From positions 62,001 to 126,000 of the forward strand of contig NZ_JANKOF010000001.1 of assembly GCF_024655565.1 (NCBI RefSeq): DNA of 64,000 nucleotides. The letters are read 5' to 3'. The position numbers and the translations under genes were made by a program. The notes beneath the pieces are model-generated. The model was not told the origin of the DNA. It did no database searches and saw nothing but the letters and a program-made list of their open reading frames with translations. How positions within the stretch are numbered: position 1 is the stretch's first letter; each line of letters begins with the position of its first letter. Positions 15,863 through 25,159 of this stretch are shown here, piece after piece. This DNA is from Nitratireductor sp. ZSWI3 (lineage in GTDB: Bacteria > Pseudomonadota > Alphaproteobacteria > Rhizobiales > Rhizobiaceae).

Positions 15863-16471
15863 ATGCCACCAACCCCTCTGGCTATCCTCGTCCTCGACGA
15901 GAACCACATTCGTTCGTCCATCATCGAGGCGGGCCTGCGGGAGGCCGGGCACGACAACGTCACCATCCTGCACGACGTCGAGGGGATCGCGCGCAAGGTT
16001 GCCGAGATCAACCCCGACGTCATCGTGATCGATCTTGAGAACCCGAACAGGGACATGCTCGAGAACATGTTTCAATTCACGCGCGCCGTCAGGCGTCCGA
16101 TCGCCATGTTCGTCGATCGGTCGGACCAGGCGGCGATCGAAGCGGCTGTCGATGCGGGGGTCTCCGCCTATGTCGTCGACGGTCTGCGGCAGGAGCGCGT
16201 CAAGCCGATCGTCGATATGGCGGTCAGCCGCTTCAACGCCTTTTCCCGCCTCTCGCGCGAGCTGGAGGAGGCCAGAAGCGAGCTTGAGGGCCGCAAGGTG
16301 ATCGATCGGGCCAAAGGCATCCTGATGCGGTCGCGCGGCATCTCAGAGGAAGAGGCCTACGCGTTGTTGCGCAAGACCGCGATGAACCAGAACCGCAAGA
16401 TCGCCGAAGTGGCGCAGAGCCTCGTCATGAGCGCAGACCTTCTTGCTCCGGGAGACCGACATGAGCCGTGA
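15863..16471 (+). CDS. nasT: ANTAR-domain antiterminator of nitrate assimilation (NasT)
   Basis: A 202-residue RNA-binding response regulator: N-terminal receiver-like domain with the conserved acidic residue Asp57 (VIVIDLENPNRD), a coiled linker, and a C-terminal ANTAR domain (about residues 135-195, with RKVIDRAKGILM and ISEEEAYALLRKTAM). NasT binds paired hexaloop hairpins in the leader of nitrate assimilation mRNA and prevents termination; exactly such a leader lies at 17894-17985. NasS, encoded next with an 11-base overlap, is its nitrate-responsive inhibitor. A GTG at 15848 is an alternative start; neither has a strong ribosome site. Confidence 0.92.
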   Translation: MPPTPLAILVLDENHIRSSIIEAGLREAGHDNVTILHDVEGIARKVAEINPDVIVIDLENPNRDMLENMFQFTRAVRRPIAMFVDRSDQAAIEAAVDAGVSAYVVDGLRQERVKPIVDMAVSRFNAFSRLSRELEEARSELEGRKVIDRAKGILMRSRGISEEEAYALLRKTAMNQNRKIAEVAQSLVMSADLLAPGDRHEP

Positions 16472-17681
16472 GACCATTACCGCCGGTTTCATCCCGCTGC
16501 TCGACGCCGCCATAATGGTCGTCGCCAGGGAGCAGGGCTTCGCCGATGAAGAGGGACTCGAACTGGCTCTGGTGCGCGAAACATCCTGGGCCAACATCCG
16601 CGACCGCCTCGCGATAGGGCATTTCCAGGTTGCGCATATGCTGGCGCCGATGCCCATCGCCTTCAATCTGGGGCTGACGCCGCTTCCCGCTCCGACCATC
16701 GTGCCGATGGCCCTCGGACTGGGCGGCAACGCGGTGACCGTGTCCGGGGAACTGTGGCGCAACCTTGAGGCAGAGGGGGCGTCCGCCGACCTCGATCCCA
16801 GATCCGCCGGCGAGGCGTTGCGGCGCGTCGTCGCCCGCCGCCGTTCCGCGGGCAGGCCGCTGCTGCGGTTCGCCGTTGTGCATCCGCATTCAGGGCACAA
16901 TTACGAACTGCGCTACTGGATGGCCGCCTGCGGCATCGATCCCGACGTTGAGATCGACATGGTGATCGTGCCGCCGCCGCTGATGGCCGATGCGTTGGAA
17001 AACGGCAGCATCGACGGCTTCTGTGTCGGTGAGCCTTGGAACACGGCCGCGGTGAAGGCGGGGCACGGGCGGATACTGACCGCGAAGGCGGCGATCTGGC
17101 GTTCGAGCCCGGAGAAGGTGCTGGGCGTCTCGGCTGGCTGGGGCGAGGCGCGGCCGGATACGCTGGCGGCTCTTCTGCGCGCGATGTATCGGGCCGCCCA
17201 GTGGTGCGCCGATGCCGGCAACCGTTCGGACCTCGCCGCGATGCTGGCTGAGCCCGGCTATGTCGGCCGCCCGTCCGAATGGATGCTGCCGGCCCTGTCG
17301 GGAGACCTGCAGATCGCCGGTGATGCCGTGACCCGGGTCGAGGACTTCTTCCTGCCGTTTGCGAAGGCGGCCACCTTTCCGTGGAAGAGCCACGCGCTCT
17401 GGTTCTACAGCCAGATGGCGCGGTGGGGGCAGGTGGAGCACACGCCGGCACATCTCGCGACCGCCAGCGGGACCTATCGTCCGGATCTGTATCGCCTGGC
17501 CCTCAAGCCGCTCGGCGCGGCCTTGCCCGGCGCCAACGCCAAGGTGGAGGGCGCTTTGCGCACCGCGACGCCGGTCGGCTCCGCCGGCGCCAGCCTGACG
17601 CTCGGCCCCGATGGCTTCTTCGACGAGAGCCTGTTCGATCCGGATCAGATCGACGCCTACATCGCCGCGCAAGCCCGCTGA
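16461..17681 (+). CDS. nasS: Nitrate/nitrite sensor NasS (cytosolic NrtA/CmpA-like protein)
   Basis: A 406-residue protein of the nitrate-binding NrtA/CmpA family but without any signal peptide, so it stays in the cytoplasm. In the two-protein NasS-NasT system, NasS holds NasT inactive until nitrate or nitrite binds. The start at 16461 follows GGGAG and overlaps the end of nasT, matching stoichiometric co-expression. It shares the HNYELRYW motif near residue 150 and the VGEPWN motif with the periplasmic NrtA encoded downstream, showing common ancestry. Confidence 0.9.
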   Translation: MSRETITAGFIPLLDAAIMVVAREQGFADEEGLELALVRETSWANIRDRLAIGHFQVAHMLAPMPIAFNLGLTPLPAPTIVPMALGLGGNAVTVSGELWRNLEAEGASADLDPRSAGEALRRVVARRRSAGRPLLRFAVVHPHSGHNYELRYWMAACGIDPDVEIDMVIVPPPLMADALENGSIDGFCVGEPWNTAAVKAGHGRILTAKAAIWRSSPEKVLGVSAGWGEARPDTLAALLRAMYRAAQWCADAGNRSDLAAMLAEPGYVGRPSEWMLPALSGDLQIAGDAVTRVEDFFLPFAKAATFPWKSHALWFYSQMARWGQVEHTPAHLATASGTYRPDLYRLALKPLGAALPGANAKVEGALRTATPVGSAGASLTLGPDGFFDESLFDPDQIDAYIAAQAR

Positions 17682-17841
17682 AAACGCGCTGATTCATCTT
17701 TAGGCAGAATTGTGCGTTGCACAAAGAATGGGCGATTGTGCGGGCGGATGATGATTGTTTGGTCATCGTCCAACGACGGCCGGTTTGGCGGGCCGTCCGG
17801 TAACTGCAGAAAATAACTGATGTTTTCAGGATTTCGCGAAC

Positions 17842-17858
17842 TTGGCACGCTTCATGCT
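17842..17858 (+). promoter_or_regulatory. Sigma-54 (RpoN) promoter of the nitrate operon
   Basis: TTGGCACGCTTCATGCT fits the -24/-12 consensus: GG at 17844-17845 and GC at 17856-17857, exactly 12 bases apart. Transcription would start near 17869, giving a leader of about 170 bases. RpoN control implies NtrC activation under nitrogen limitation. Confidence 0.8.
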
Positions 17859-17893
17859 TTGTTGGGCATGAGGCCTTAGGGCCCACAAAATTC

Positions 17894-17927
17894 GCGTCCA
17901 ATGGCGGGCGCTCCAGGCAAGGCTGCC
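17894..17927 (+). promoter_or_regulatory. ANTAR antitermination element (paired hexaloop hairpins P1 and P2)
   Basis: P1 is GCGTCC-[AATGGC]-GGGCGC (17894-17911), a six-pair stem with one G-U pair and a hexaloop. P2 is GGC-[AAGGCT]-GCC (17916-17927), a short stem extended by one more pair beyond an A-A mismatch. Both loops have A at position 1 and G at position 4, the bases ANTAR proteins require, and four bases separate the hairpins. P2 uses bases that also form the terminator's 5-prime arm, so the two folds exclude each other. Confidence 0.82.
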
Positions 17928-17985
17928 AGACAGGTCTGTCCGCGCTCCGACGGCGCTGGCGATCCTGTCGGCAGCCTTTTTCTTT
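17919..17985 (+). terminator. Leader intrinsic terminator controlled by NasT
   Basis: The 5-prime arm AAGGCTGCC-A-GACAGG (17919-17934) pairs with CCTGTC-GGCAGCCTT (17964-17978) over fifteen base pairs with one bulged A, followed by TTTTTCTTT. It lies about 60 bases before the nrtA start, so transcription stops there unless P2 forms. Confidence 0.85.
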
Positions 17986-18041
17986 GGACACGTTTCACGC
18001 AACCAGGGCCGCTCCTCCCGCCGGCCCGCAAGGAGACCGCA

Positions 18042-19439
18042 ATGAACAGGAACCCGGTGATCCCAGGAACGAAGCGCCTTCTGCTCGGTATGGCCCTGGC
18101 CATGATCTCCCTGGCGCCCGCTGCCCAGGCCGAGATGCTGGACGTCGAAAAGGACGAGCTCACCTTCGGTTTCATCAAGCTCACCGACATGGCCCCGCTC
18201 GCCGTCGCCAAGGAGCTTGGCTATTTCGAGGACGAGGGCCTCTACGTGACCCTCGAGCCGCAGGCGAACTGGAAGGTGCTCCTCGACCGGGTGATCACCG
18301 GGGAGCTGGACGGAGCCCATATGCTGGCGGGGCAGCCGCTTGCCGCCACGATCGGCTTTGGCACGAAGGCGCACATCGTCACGCCGTTCTCCATGGACCT
18401 GAACGGCAACGGCATCACTGTCTCCAACGAAGTGTGGGAGATGATGAAGGAGAACGTGCCGGTCGAGGCCGGCAAGCCGGTCCATCCCATCAAGGCCGAT
18501 GCGCTGAAGCCGGTGGTCGAGAAGTTCAAGGCCGAAGGCAAGCCCTTCAACATGGGGATGGTCTTCCCGGTCTCCACGCACAATTACGAATTGCGCTACT
18601 GGCTGGCCTCCGGGGGCATACATCCCGGCTTCTACTCGCCGACCGACGTCTCCGGCCAGATCAAGGCCGACGCGCTCCTGTCCGTCACCCCGCCGCCGCA
18701 GATGCCGGCGACGCTCGAGGCCGGCACGATCTACGGCTACAGCGTTGGCGAGCCCTGGAACCAGCAGGCCGTCTTCAAGGGCATCGGCGTGCCCGTCATC
18801 ACCGACTACGAAATCTGGAAGAACAATCCGGAGAAGGTGTTCGGCATGACGGCGGAGTTCGTGGAGGCAAATCCGAACACCACGCTCGCCATCACCAAGG
18901 CGCTGATCCGTGCCGCCAAGTGGCTTGACGAGAACGACAACGCGAACCGGATGGAAGCCGTCGAGATGCTGTCGCGCTCCGAATATGTGGGCGCGGACGC
19001 GGAGGTGATCGCCAACTCGATGACCGGGACCTTCGAGTATGAGAAGGGCGACCAGCGGCCGGTGCCCGACTTCAACGTCTTCTACCGCTACTACGCCACC
19101 TACCCCTATTATTCGGACGCGGTCTGGTATCTCACCCAGATGCGCCGTTGGGGGCAGATCGCCGAAAGCAAGCCGGATGGCTGGTACGACGAGGTGGCCC
19201 GCTCCGTCTACCGTCCCGACGTCTATCTCAAGGCCGCGCGGCTTCTAGTCGACGAGGGCCTCGCGGATGAAGCGGATTTCCCCTGGGACGCGGACGGTTA
19301 TCGTGAGCCGACGCCGGCTGCCGACGTCATCGACGGCATCGGCTACGACGGCCGCAAGCCCAACGAATACATCGATTCCCTGCCGATCGGATTGAAGTCG
19401 AACGAGACCATCGACGGCAACGAAGTCGTGGGCGGTTGA
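18042..19439 (+). CDS. nrtA: Nitrate ABC transporter periplasmic binding protein NrtA
   Basis: A 465-residue nitrate-binding protein with an N-terminal export signal of about 30 residues ending AAQA, then the NrtA/CmpA domain ([26 protein letters not shown]) and the [14 protein letters not shown] and [10 protein letters not shown] motifs. It delivers nitrate to NrtB. The ATG at 18042 follows AGGAGA; longer in-frame starts would fall inside the regulatory leader. First gene of the operon controlled by the NasS/NasT leader. A hairpin follows its stop codon, which may raise its mRNA above that of the membrane genes. Confidence 0.92.
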   Translation: MNRNPVIPGTKRLLLGMALAMISLAPAAQAEMLDVEKDELTFGFIKLTDMAPLAVAKELGYFEDEGLYVTLEPQANWKVLLDRVITGELDGAHMLAGQPLAATIGFGTKAHIVTPFSMDLNGNGITVSNEVWEMMKENVPVEAGKPVHPIKADALKPVVEKFKAEGKPFNMGMVFPVSTHNYELRYWLASGGIHPGFYSPTDVSGQIKADALLSVTPPPQMPATLEAGTIYGYSVGEPWNQQAVFKGIGVPVITDYEIWKNNPEKVFGMTAEFVEANPNTTLAITKALIRAAKWLDENDNANRMEAVEMLSRSEYVGADAEVIANSMTGTFEYEKGDQRPVPDFNVFYRYYATYPYYSDAVWYLTQMRRWGQIAESKPDGWYDEVARSVYRPDVYLKAARLLVDEGLADEADFPWDADGYREPTPAADVIDGIGYDGRKPNEYIDSLPIGLKSNETIDGNEVVGG

Positions 19440-19449
19440 GGCCGAAAGA

Positions 19450-19472
19450 GCCTCGCTGACGGCTGGCGAGGC
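19450..19472 (+). promoter_or_regulatory. Stem-loop between nrtA and nrtB
   Basis: Perfect seven-base arms GCCTCGC / GCGAGGC with a nine-base loop, directly after the nrtA stop. With no T-run it is more likely an mRNA-stabilising hairpin than a terminator. Confidence 0.5.
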
Positions 19473-19504
19473 CCTCACGTCCGCAGCAAGTCAAAGGAAC
19501 AGAC

Positions 19505-20590
19505 ATGACCGACACCAGCGATGCATTCGACGCAGGCCGTGCCGACCGCCAGGCCAGGAAGGAACGCGTCTTTGCACGGATCAACCGGGCGGCCGGCTGG
19601 CTCGACGCCCTCGGGCTCTCCTGGGTCACGCCGCTGCTCAGGATCGCGGCCGGCGACAACCCGTCCGAGCAGATGGAGGAACTGAAGCGGGCGCTGTTCA
19701 TCCCGCTTCTCGGCATCGGCTTCTTCCTCCTCGCCTGGGGCGCTCTGGCCCCGCAGGTGCAAACCTCGCTCGGAGCCATCCCGGGGCCCGTGCAGGTGTG
19801 GGGGGAGGCCGTCAATCTGTGGCACGATCATCTGGGCGAACGCGCCAAGGCCGACGCCTTCTACGAACGCCAGGAAGAGCGCAACGCAAAGCTTGCCGCG
19901 GAAGGCAAGGCCGACCGCGTCAAGTGGCGTGACTATACCGGCCGCCCGACCTATCTCGACCAGATCGGCACGTCGCTGATCACCGTGGGGCTCGGCTTCG
20001 TGATCGCCACGCTCTTGGCGGTGCCACTGGGGATCGCCATGGGACTCTCCAGAACGGTCAACGGCGCCATCAACCCGCTGATCCAGATCTTCAAGCCCGT
20101 GTCGCCGCTCGCCTGGTTGCCGATCGTCACCATGGTCGTGTCGGCGCTCTATGTAAACACGGCGGACTGGCTGCCCAAATCGCTTCTCATCTCGGCCGTG
20201 ACGGTGACGCTGTGCTCGCTCTGGCCGACGCTCATAAACACCGCGCTCGGCGTTTCCTCCGTCGACAAAGACCTGATGAATGTCGGCCGCGTCCTGCAAC
20301 TGCCGACGAGCAAGACCGTGACCAAGCTCGTCCTGCCCTCGGCGCTGCCGCTCATCTTCACGGGCCTGCGGCTTTCGCTGGGCGTCGGCTGGATGGTGCT
20401 GATCGCGGCGGAAATGCTGGCGCAGAATCCGGGCCTCGGCAAGTTCGTCTGGGATGAGTTCCAGAACGGTTCGTCCCAGTCGCTGGCCAAGATCATGGTC
20501 GCGGTGCTGACCATCGGCATCATCGGCTTCCTGCTCGACCGGCTGATGTTCGCCCTGCAGCGGGCATTCACCTTCTCCGCGAACCGATAG
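19505..20590 (+). CDS. nrtB: Nitrate ABC transporter permease NrtB
   Basis: A 361-residue inner-membrane permease. It has an unusually long charged N-terminus and a soluble stretch (about residues 95-150) before the core of membrane helices, and the transport-system signature with the EAA-like loop near residues 255-275 (NVGRVLQLPTSKTVTKLVLPSALP). Found between nrtA and the ATPase gene, it forms the nitrate channel. The start follows AAAGGAAC. Confidence 0.9.
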   Translation: MTDTSDAFDAGRADRQARKERVFARINRAAGWLDALGLSWVTPLLRIAAGDNPSEQMEELKRALFIPLLGIGFFLLAWGALAPQVQTSLGAIPGPVQVWGEAVNLWHDHLGERAKADAFYERQEERNAKLAAEGKADRVKWRDYTGRPTYLDQIGTSLITVGLGFVIATLLAVPLGIAMGLSRTVNGAINPLIQIFKPVSPLAWLPIVTMVVSALYVNTADWLPKSLLISAVTVTLCSLWPTLINTALGVSSVDKDLMNVGRVLQLPTSKTVTKLVLPSALPLIFTGLRLSLGVGWMVLIAAEMLAQNPGLGKFVWDEFQNGSSQSLAKIMVAVLTIGIIGFLLDRLMFALQRAFTFSANR

Positions 20591-20599
20591 GAGAGGGGC

Positions 20600-22363
20600 A
20601 TGACCATTCTCGAAGTCTCTGCCCTCTCCAAGCATTATGGCGAAGGCGCCAAACGCACCCGTGTGCTCGACAAGGTGAACCTGAAAGTCAGGCAGGGCGA
20701 GTTCATCGCCATCGTCGGCTTCTCGGGCTCCGGCAAGACGACCTTGATCTCGGCGCTTGCCGGGCTGATCGAGCCCGACGAGGGCGGCGTGATCTTCAAG
20801 GGCAGGGAGATCGACGGGCCGGGCCCCGAGCGGGGCGTCGTCTTCCAGTCCTATTCGCTGATGCCCTGGCTTTCGGTGGAAGGAAACGTCCGGCTGGGCG
20901 TCGACCAGGTCTTCAAGGCTCTTGGGAGGGAGGAGCGCAGGACCATGGCGGAAAAATACATCCGCATGGTCGGCCTCGGCCACGCGACCGATCGCAAGCC
21001 GGCGGAGCTTTCCGGCGGCATGCGTCAGCGCGTGGCCGTGGCCCGCGCCTTGGCGATGCAGCCGGAGGTGCTGCTCATGGACGAGCCCCTGTCGGCGCTC
21101 GACGCCCTGACGCGCGCCAAGCTCCAGGACGAGTTCGCATCGATCTGCGAGGAGGAGAAGAAGACCATCATCCTCGTCACCAACGATGTCGACGAGGCGA
21201 TCCTGCTTGCGGACCGCATCGTGCCGCTGACCCCGGGCCCGGACGCCACGCTGGGGCGGGAATTCAAGGTGGACCTGCCGCGCCCCCGCGATCGCGCCGC
21301 GATGAATTCCGACGACACCTTCATCCGGCTGCGTGCCGAGGTGACCGAATATCTGATGGAACTGGGAGCGGCGCACGGCGCCGGGGCCGAGCATGGCCCG
21401 GCGCTCCCGAACGTCGTTCCGCTGATGCCGGGCGAGAAGAAGCGCGGTTCGTCGGCGTCCGCTGGCGCCGTTGCCGCAGCCGCGGCCGACAACCCGCGCT
21501 ATCTCGAGTTCAGCCGGCTGAAGAAGGTCTATCCGACGCCCAAGGGGCCTCTGACCGTCGTCGACGATTTCGATCTGAAGGTGCCGAGGGGCGAGTTCAT
21601 CACGCTGATCGGCCATTCGGGCTGCGGCAAATCCACGGTCCTCTCCATGGCTGCCGGCCTCAGCAAGATCACCGAGGGGGGCATCATACTCGACGGCAAG
21701 GCGGTTTCCGGCGCCGGGCCCGACCGCGCGGTGGTGTTCCAGTCGCCTTCCTTGATGCCTTGGCTGACGGCCTTCGAGAACGTCCAGCTCGGCGTCGATC
21801 GCGTTTATCCGCATGCTTCCAGGGGCGAGCGGAAGGACATCGTCGAGTATTATCTCTCCCGGGTGGGGCTCGCCGAGGCGATGCACCGGTTGGCGCAGGA
21901 CATGTCCAACGGCATGAAGCAGCGCGTCGGCATTGCCCGTGCCTTCGCGCTTTCCCCAAAGCTGCTGCTGCTCGACGAGCCCTTCGGCATGCTCGACAGC
22001 CTCACGCGCTGGGAGCTTCAGGATGTCCTGATGGAGGTCTGGCAGCGGACGAGGGTGACGACCATCTGCGTGACCCACGACGTCGACGAAGCCATCCTCC
22101 TCGCCGATCGCGTCGTCATGATGTCGAACGGGCCGAACGCGCGCATCGGCAACGTCATGGACGTCGATCTGCCACGGCCGCGCTCGCGCGCGGCCCTTCT
22201 CGCCCATCCCGATTACTACGCCTATCGCGAGGAGCTCCTGGAATTCCTGGAGGCCTATGAAGGCGGGGCAAACCCGACGGGCGAGCAACTGGAAAGCATC
22301 AAGGAAAAACGGGCGGCGCGTCTTGCAAGGCAGCACCAGGCCCGTTTGGCGGCAGCGGAGTGA
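20600..22363 (+). CDS. Fused double ATP-binding subunit of the nitrate transporter (NrtC/NrtD type)
   Basis: A 587-residue protein made of two complete ABC ATPase domains. Domain 1 (about 1-255): Walker A GFSGSGKT, signature LSGGM, Walker [12 protein letters not shown]. Domain 2 (about 295-550): Walker A GHSGCGKS, a changed signature SNGMKQR, Walker [12 protein letters not shown]. They are joined by an alanine/glycine-rich linker. Cyanobacterial systems use separate NrtC and NrtD, NrtC having a regulatory solute-binding domain; here both ATPases are in one chain and that domain is absent. First domain follows GGAGAGG; its stop overlaps the possible GTG start of nirB. Confidence 0.88.
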   Translation: MTILEVSALSKHYGEGAKRTRVLDKVNLKVRQGEFIAIVGFSGSGKTTLISALAGLIEPDEGGVIFKGREIDGPGPERGVVFQSYSLMPWLSVEGNVRLGVDQVFKALGREERRTMAEKYIRMVGLGHATDRKPAELSGGMRQRVAVARALAMQPEVLLMDEPLSALDALTRAKLQDEFASICEEEKKTIILVTNDVDEAILLADRIVPLTPGPDATLGREFKVDLPRPRDRAAMNSDDTFIRLRAEVTEYLMELGAAHGAGAEHGPALPNVVPLMPGEKKRGSSASAGAVAAAAADNPRYLEFSRLKKVYPTPKGPLTVVDDFDLKVPRGEFITLIGHSGCGKSTVLSMAAGLSKITEGGIILDGKAVSGAGPDRAVVFQSPSLMPWLTAFENVQLGVDRVYPHASRGERKDIVEYYLSRVGLAEAMHRLAQDMSNGMKQRVGIARAFALSPKLLLLDEPFGMLDSLTRWELQDVLMEVWQRTRVTTICVTHDVDEAILLADRVVMMSNGPNARIGNVMDVDLPRPRSRAALLAHPDYYAYREELLEFLEAYEGGANPTGEQLESIKEKRAARLARQHQARLAAAE

Positions 22364-22368
22364 ATGCG

Positions 22369-24819
22369 ATGAAGGAGAAGCTCGTCATCATCGGCAACGG
22401 CATGGCCCCCGGGCGCATGCTCGAGCACCTGTTCGAGACCGATCCCGACCGCTACGACGTGGTCATCTTCAATGCCGAGCCGCGGGTCAACTACGATCGG
22501 ATCATGCTCTCGCCCGTCCTGTCCGGCGAGAAGGCCTACGAAGAGATCATTATTCACGGCGACGGCTGGTACATCGATCACGGCATCACGCTCTACAAAG
22601 GGCACAAGGTGGTCGCGATCGATCGCGAGGCCAGGACGGTGACCTCCGACCACGGTGCGGTCGAGCCCTACGACCGGCTGGTCGTCGCCACCGGCTCGGT
22701 TCCCTTCATCATCCCCGTTCCCGGCGCCGAACTGCCGGGCGTCATCTCCTATCGCGATCTCGACGACGTGCAGGCAATGCTCCTGGCGGCGCAATCGCGG
22801 GAGAAGGCGGTGGTCATCGGTGGCGGGCTTCTGGGGCTGGAAGCGGCGGCGGGCCTCAAGGCGCGCGGCATGGAGGTCACGGTCCTGCATGTCATGCCGA
22901 CGCTGATGGAGCGCCAGCTCGACCCGGCAGCCGGCTACCTCCTGCAGAAGGCGGTGGAGGCGCGCGGCATCGACGTCGTCACCAAGGCCAACACCAGGAG
23001 GATCGTCGGCACCGGCAGGGTCGAGGGCGTCGAACTGGATGACGGCCGGGTCATCCCGGCGACGCTGGTCGTGATGGCGGTCGGCATCAGGCCGAATGTC
23101 GCGCTGGCGCGGGAGGCCGGGCTGGAGGTCAACCGGGGCATCGTCACCGATCCATGGATGCGGACGTCCGATCCGGCCATCATGGCGCTCGGCGAATGCG
23201 CCGAAGTCGGCGGCAACGTCTACGGCCTGGTGGCGCCGCTCTACCAGATGGCGCGCGTTGCCGCGGCCGCCCTTGCCGGCGAAGAAGGGACGGGCTTCGC
23301 TCATTCGGAGACGCCGACCAAGCTGAAGGTCACCGGCATCGACCTTTACTCCCTCGGCGACTTCGCCGACGGGGACGATCGCGAGGAGATCGTCCTGCGC
23401 GATGCGGCGGCCGGCGTCTACAAGCGGCTGGTCCTCAAGGGCAATCGTGTCATCGGCGTGGTGCTGTTCGGCGAAACCGCCGACGGCGCCTGGTTCAGCG
23501 ATCTCCAGAAGCGGGGCACGGACGTTTCGGAGATGCGCGACAGCCTGATCTTCGGACAGGCCTATCAGGGGGGTGCCTCGGCGGACCCTTTGGCGGCCGT
23601 TGCAGCCTTGCCGGATGATGCGGAAATCTGCGGCTGCAACGGCGTCTGCAAGAGCCGGATCGTGACGGCGATCACCGGCAAGGGACTGACCTCGCTCGAC
23701 GACGTGCGGGCTCACACCAAGGCATCGGCCTCCTGCGGGTCGTGCACCGGGCTGGTCGAGCAACTCATGAGCCTGACGCTCGGCGATGGCTATAACCCCG
23801 CCGCCGTGCAGCCCGTTTGCGGTTGCACGACGCTCGGTCACGCCGACGTGCGCCGGCTGATCCGGGCCAAGAAGCTGAAGACCATTCCGGCGGTGATGCA
23901 GGAACTGGAGTGGAAGACCTCCTGCGGCTGCGCCAAGTGCCGGCCGGCGCTGAACTATTACCTGGTCTGCGATTGGCCGCAGGACTACGCCGACGATTAT
24001 CAGTCGCGCTTCATCAACGAGCGGGTGCACGCGAACATCCAGAAGGACGGGACCTATTCGGTGGTTCCGCGCATGTGGGGCGGCGTCACCTCGGCGGCGG
24101 AGCTGCGCGCCATCGCCGACGTGGTCGACATGTTCGCCATTCCGACCGTCAAGGTCACCGGCGGCCAGCGCATCGACATGCTGGGCGTGCGCAAGGAGGA
24201 TCTGCCAGCCGTGTGGGCCGAGCTCGGCAAGGCCGGCTTCGTCTCGGGGCATGCCTATGCCAAGGGGCTGAGAACGGTGAAGACCTGCGTCGGCTCGGAT
24301 TGGTGCCGCTTCGGCACGCAGGATTCGACCGGCCTCGGCATCCGCATCGAGAAGTTCATGTGGGGCTCCTGGACACCGGCAAAGGTCAAGATGGCGGTTT
24401 CCGGCTGCCCGCGCAATTGCGCTGAAGCGACCTGCAAGGATGTCGGCGTCATCTGCGTCGATTCGGGTTTCGAGATCCATTTCGCGGGCGCCGCCGGCCT
24501 CGACATCAAGGGCACGGAAAAGCTCGGCATGGTGAAGACCGAGGACGAGGCGCTGGAGCACATCGTCGCGCTCGTCCAGATGTACCGCGAGCAGGGCCAC
24601 TATCTCGAACGCATCTACAAATGGGCGAAGCGGATCGGCCTCGACGAGGTCCGCCGGCAGATCATGGACGATGCGGACAGGCGCCGGGCCTATTTCGACC
24701 GGTTCGTCTTCAGCCAGAAATTCGCCCAGGTCGACCCGTGGTCGGAACGCGTTTCCGGTAAGGACAAGCACGAGTTCAAGCCGATGGCGAACATCGGATT
24801 TGCGGAGGCCGCCGAGTGA
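22369..24819 (+). CDS. nirB: Assimilatory nitrite reductase [NAD(P)H] large subunit
   Basis: An 816-residue siroheme enzyme that reduces nitrite to ammonium. Order: FAD/NAD(P)H-binding reductase domain with GNGMAPGRML and a second GGGLLGLEAAAGL nucleotide motif, BFD-like [2Fe-2S] domain (CGCNGVC and SCGSC near 420-465), then the ferredoxin-like nitrite/sulfite reductase domain with the siroheme-[4Fe-4S] ligands C-x5-C (CVGSDWC) and C-x3-C (CPRNC). ATG 22369 has GGAG eight bases upstream; a GTG at 22360 is the alternative. It works with NirD and needs siroheme from the CysG encoded downstream. Confidence 0.95.
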   Translation: MKEKLVIIGNGMAPGRMLEHLFETDPDRYDVVIFNAEPRVNYDRIMLSPVLSGEKAYEEIIIHGDGWYIDHGITLYKGHKVVAIDREARTVTSDHGAVEPYDRLVVATGSVPFIIPVPGAELPGVISYRDLDDVQAMLLAAQSREKAVVIGGGLLGLEAAAGLKARGMEVTVLHVMPTLMERQLDPAAGYLLQKAVEARGIDVVTKANTRRIVGTGRVEGVELDDGRVIPATLVVMAVGIRPNVALAREAGLEVNRGIVTDPWMRTSDPAIMALGECAEVGGNVYGLVAPLYQMARVAAAALAGEEGTGFAHSETPTKLKVTGIDLYSLGDFADGDDREEIVLRDAAAGVYKRLVLKGNRVIGVVLFGETADGAWFSDLQKRGTDVSEMRDSLIFGQAYQGGASADPLAAVAALPDDAEICGCNGVCKSRIVTAITGKGLTSLDDVRAHTKASASCGSCTGLVEQLMSLTLGDGYNPAAVQPVCGCTTLGHADVRRLIRAKKLKTIPAVMQELEWKTSCGCAKCRPALNYYLVCDWPQDYADDYQSRFINERVHANIQKDGTYSVVPRMWGGVTSAAELRAIADVVDMFAIPTVKVTGGQRIDMLGVRKEDLPAVWAELGKAGFVSGHAYAKGLRTVKTCVGSDWCRFGTQDSTGLGIRIEKFMWGSWTPAKVKMAVSGCPRNCAEATCKDVGVICVDSGFEIHFAGAAGLDIKGTEKLGMVKTEDEALEHIVALVQMYREQGHYLERIYKWAKRIGLDEVRRQIMDDADRRRAYFDRFVFSQKFAQVDPWSERVSGKDKHEFKPMANIGFAEAAE

Positions 24820-25157
24820 TGACCACGTTGAAATGGACGCCCGTCGGATCGATCCACGACATCCCGCTGCGCGGCGCGCGCTGCGTTGCCACGCCCCACG
24901 GCAAGATCGGCGTCTTCCGCACGGCCGATGGCAAGGTCTTCGCGATCGAGGACCATTGCCCGCATCGAGGCGGCCCTTTGAGCCAGGGCATCGTCCATGG
25001 CGCCTCGGTGACCTGCCCCTTGCACAATTGGGTGATCTCGCTGGAAACGGGCGAGGCCCTCGGCGCCGACGAGGGGCGGGTCCGCACGATCCCGGTCAAG
25101 ATCGAAGGCGAGGCGCTGTTCATCGCCCTCGACGCAGCCATCGGCAAGGCTGCCTGA
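24819..25157 (+). CDS. nirD: Nitrite reductase small subunit (Rieske-type)
   Basis: A 112-residue Rieske [2Fe-2S] protein with ligand boxes C-x-H (CPH) and C-x2-H (CPLH). It pairs with NirB. The ATG at 24819 overlaps the nirB stop, with GGAGG upstream; a GTG at 24816 is also possible. NirD-type Rieske proteins often lack one or more ligands, but here all four appear present, so it could hold a real cluster. Confidence 0.92.
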   Translation: MTTLKWTPVGSIHDIPLRGARCVATPHGKIGVFRTADGKVFAIEDHCPHRGGPLSQGIVHGASVTCPLHNWVISLETGEALGADEGRVRTIPVKIEGEALFIALDAAIGKAA

Positions 25158-25159
25158 CG

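Larger units (their letters stand above)
17682..18041 (+). other. Nitrate operon promoter and leader region
   Basis: A 360-base gap with no gene. It contains, in order, a TTGTGC-GTT-GCACAA palindrome near 17709, a sigma-54-type promoter (17842), two ANTAR hexaloop hairpins, an intrinsic terminator, and an AGGAGA ribosome site before nrtA. Confidence 0.85.

Noticed and set aside
16461-17681. Reading the first NrtA-like gene as a second periplasmic nitrate-binding protein
   Set aside because: It has no signal peptide and overlaps nasT, so it is the cytosolic sensor NasS.
17709-17755. NtrC binding sites upstream of the nitrate promoter
   Set aside because: TTGTGC-GTT-GCACAA and nearby GCAC/GTGC words are suggestive, but none matches the GCAC-N7-GTGC spacing; not reported as a site.
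19475-22336. 953-codon open frame antisense to nrtB and the fused ATPase gene
   Set aside because: Same shadow effect; the plus strand has clear nitrate transporter motifs across the whole stretch.
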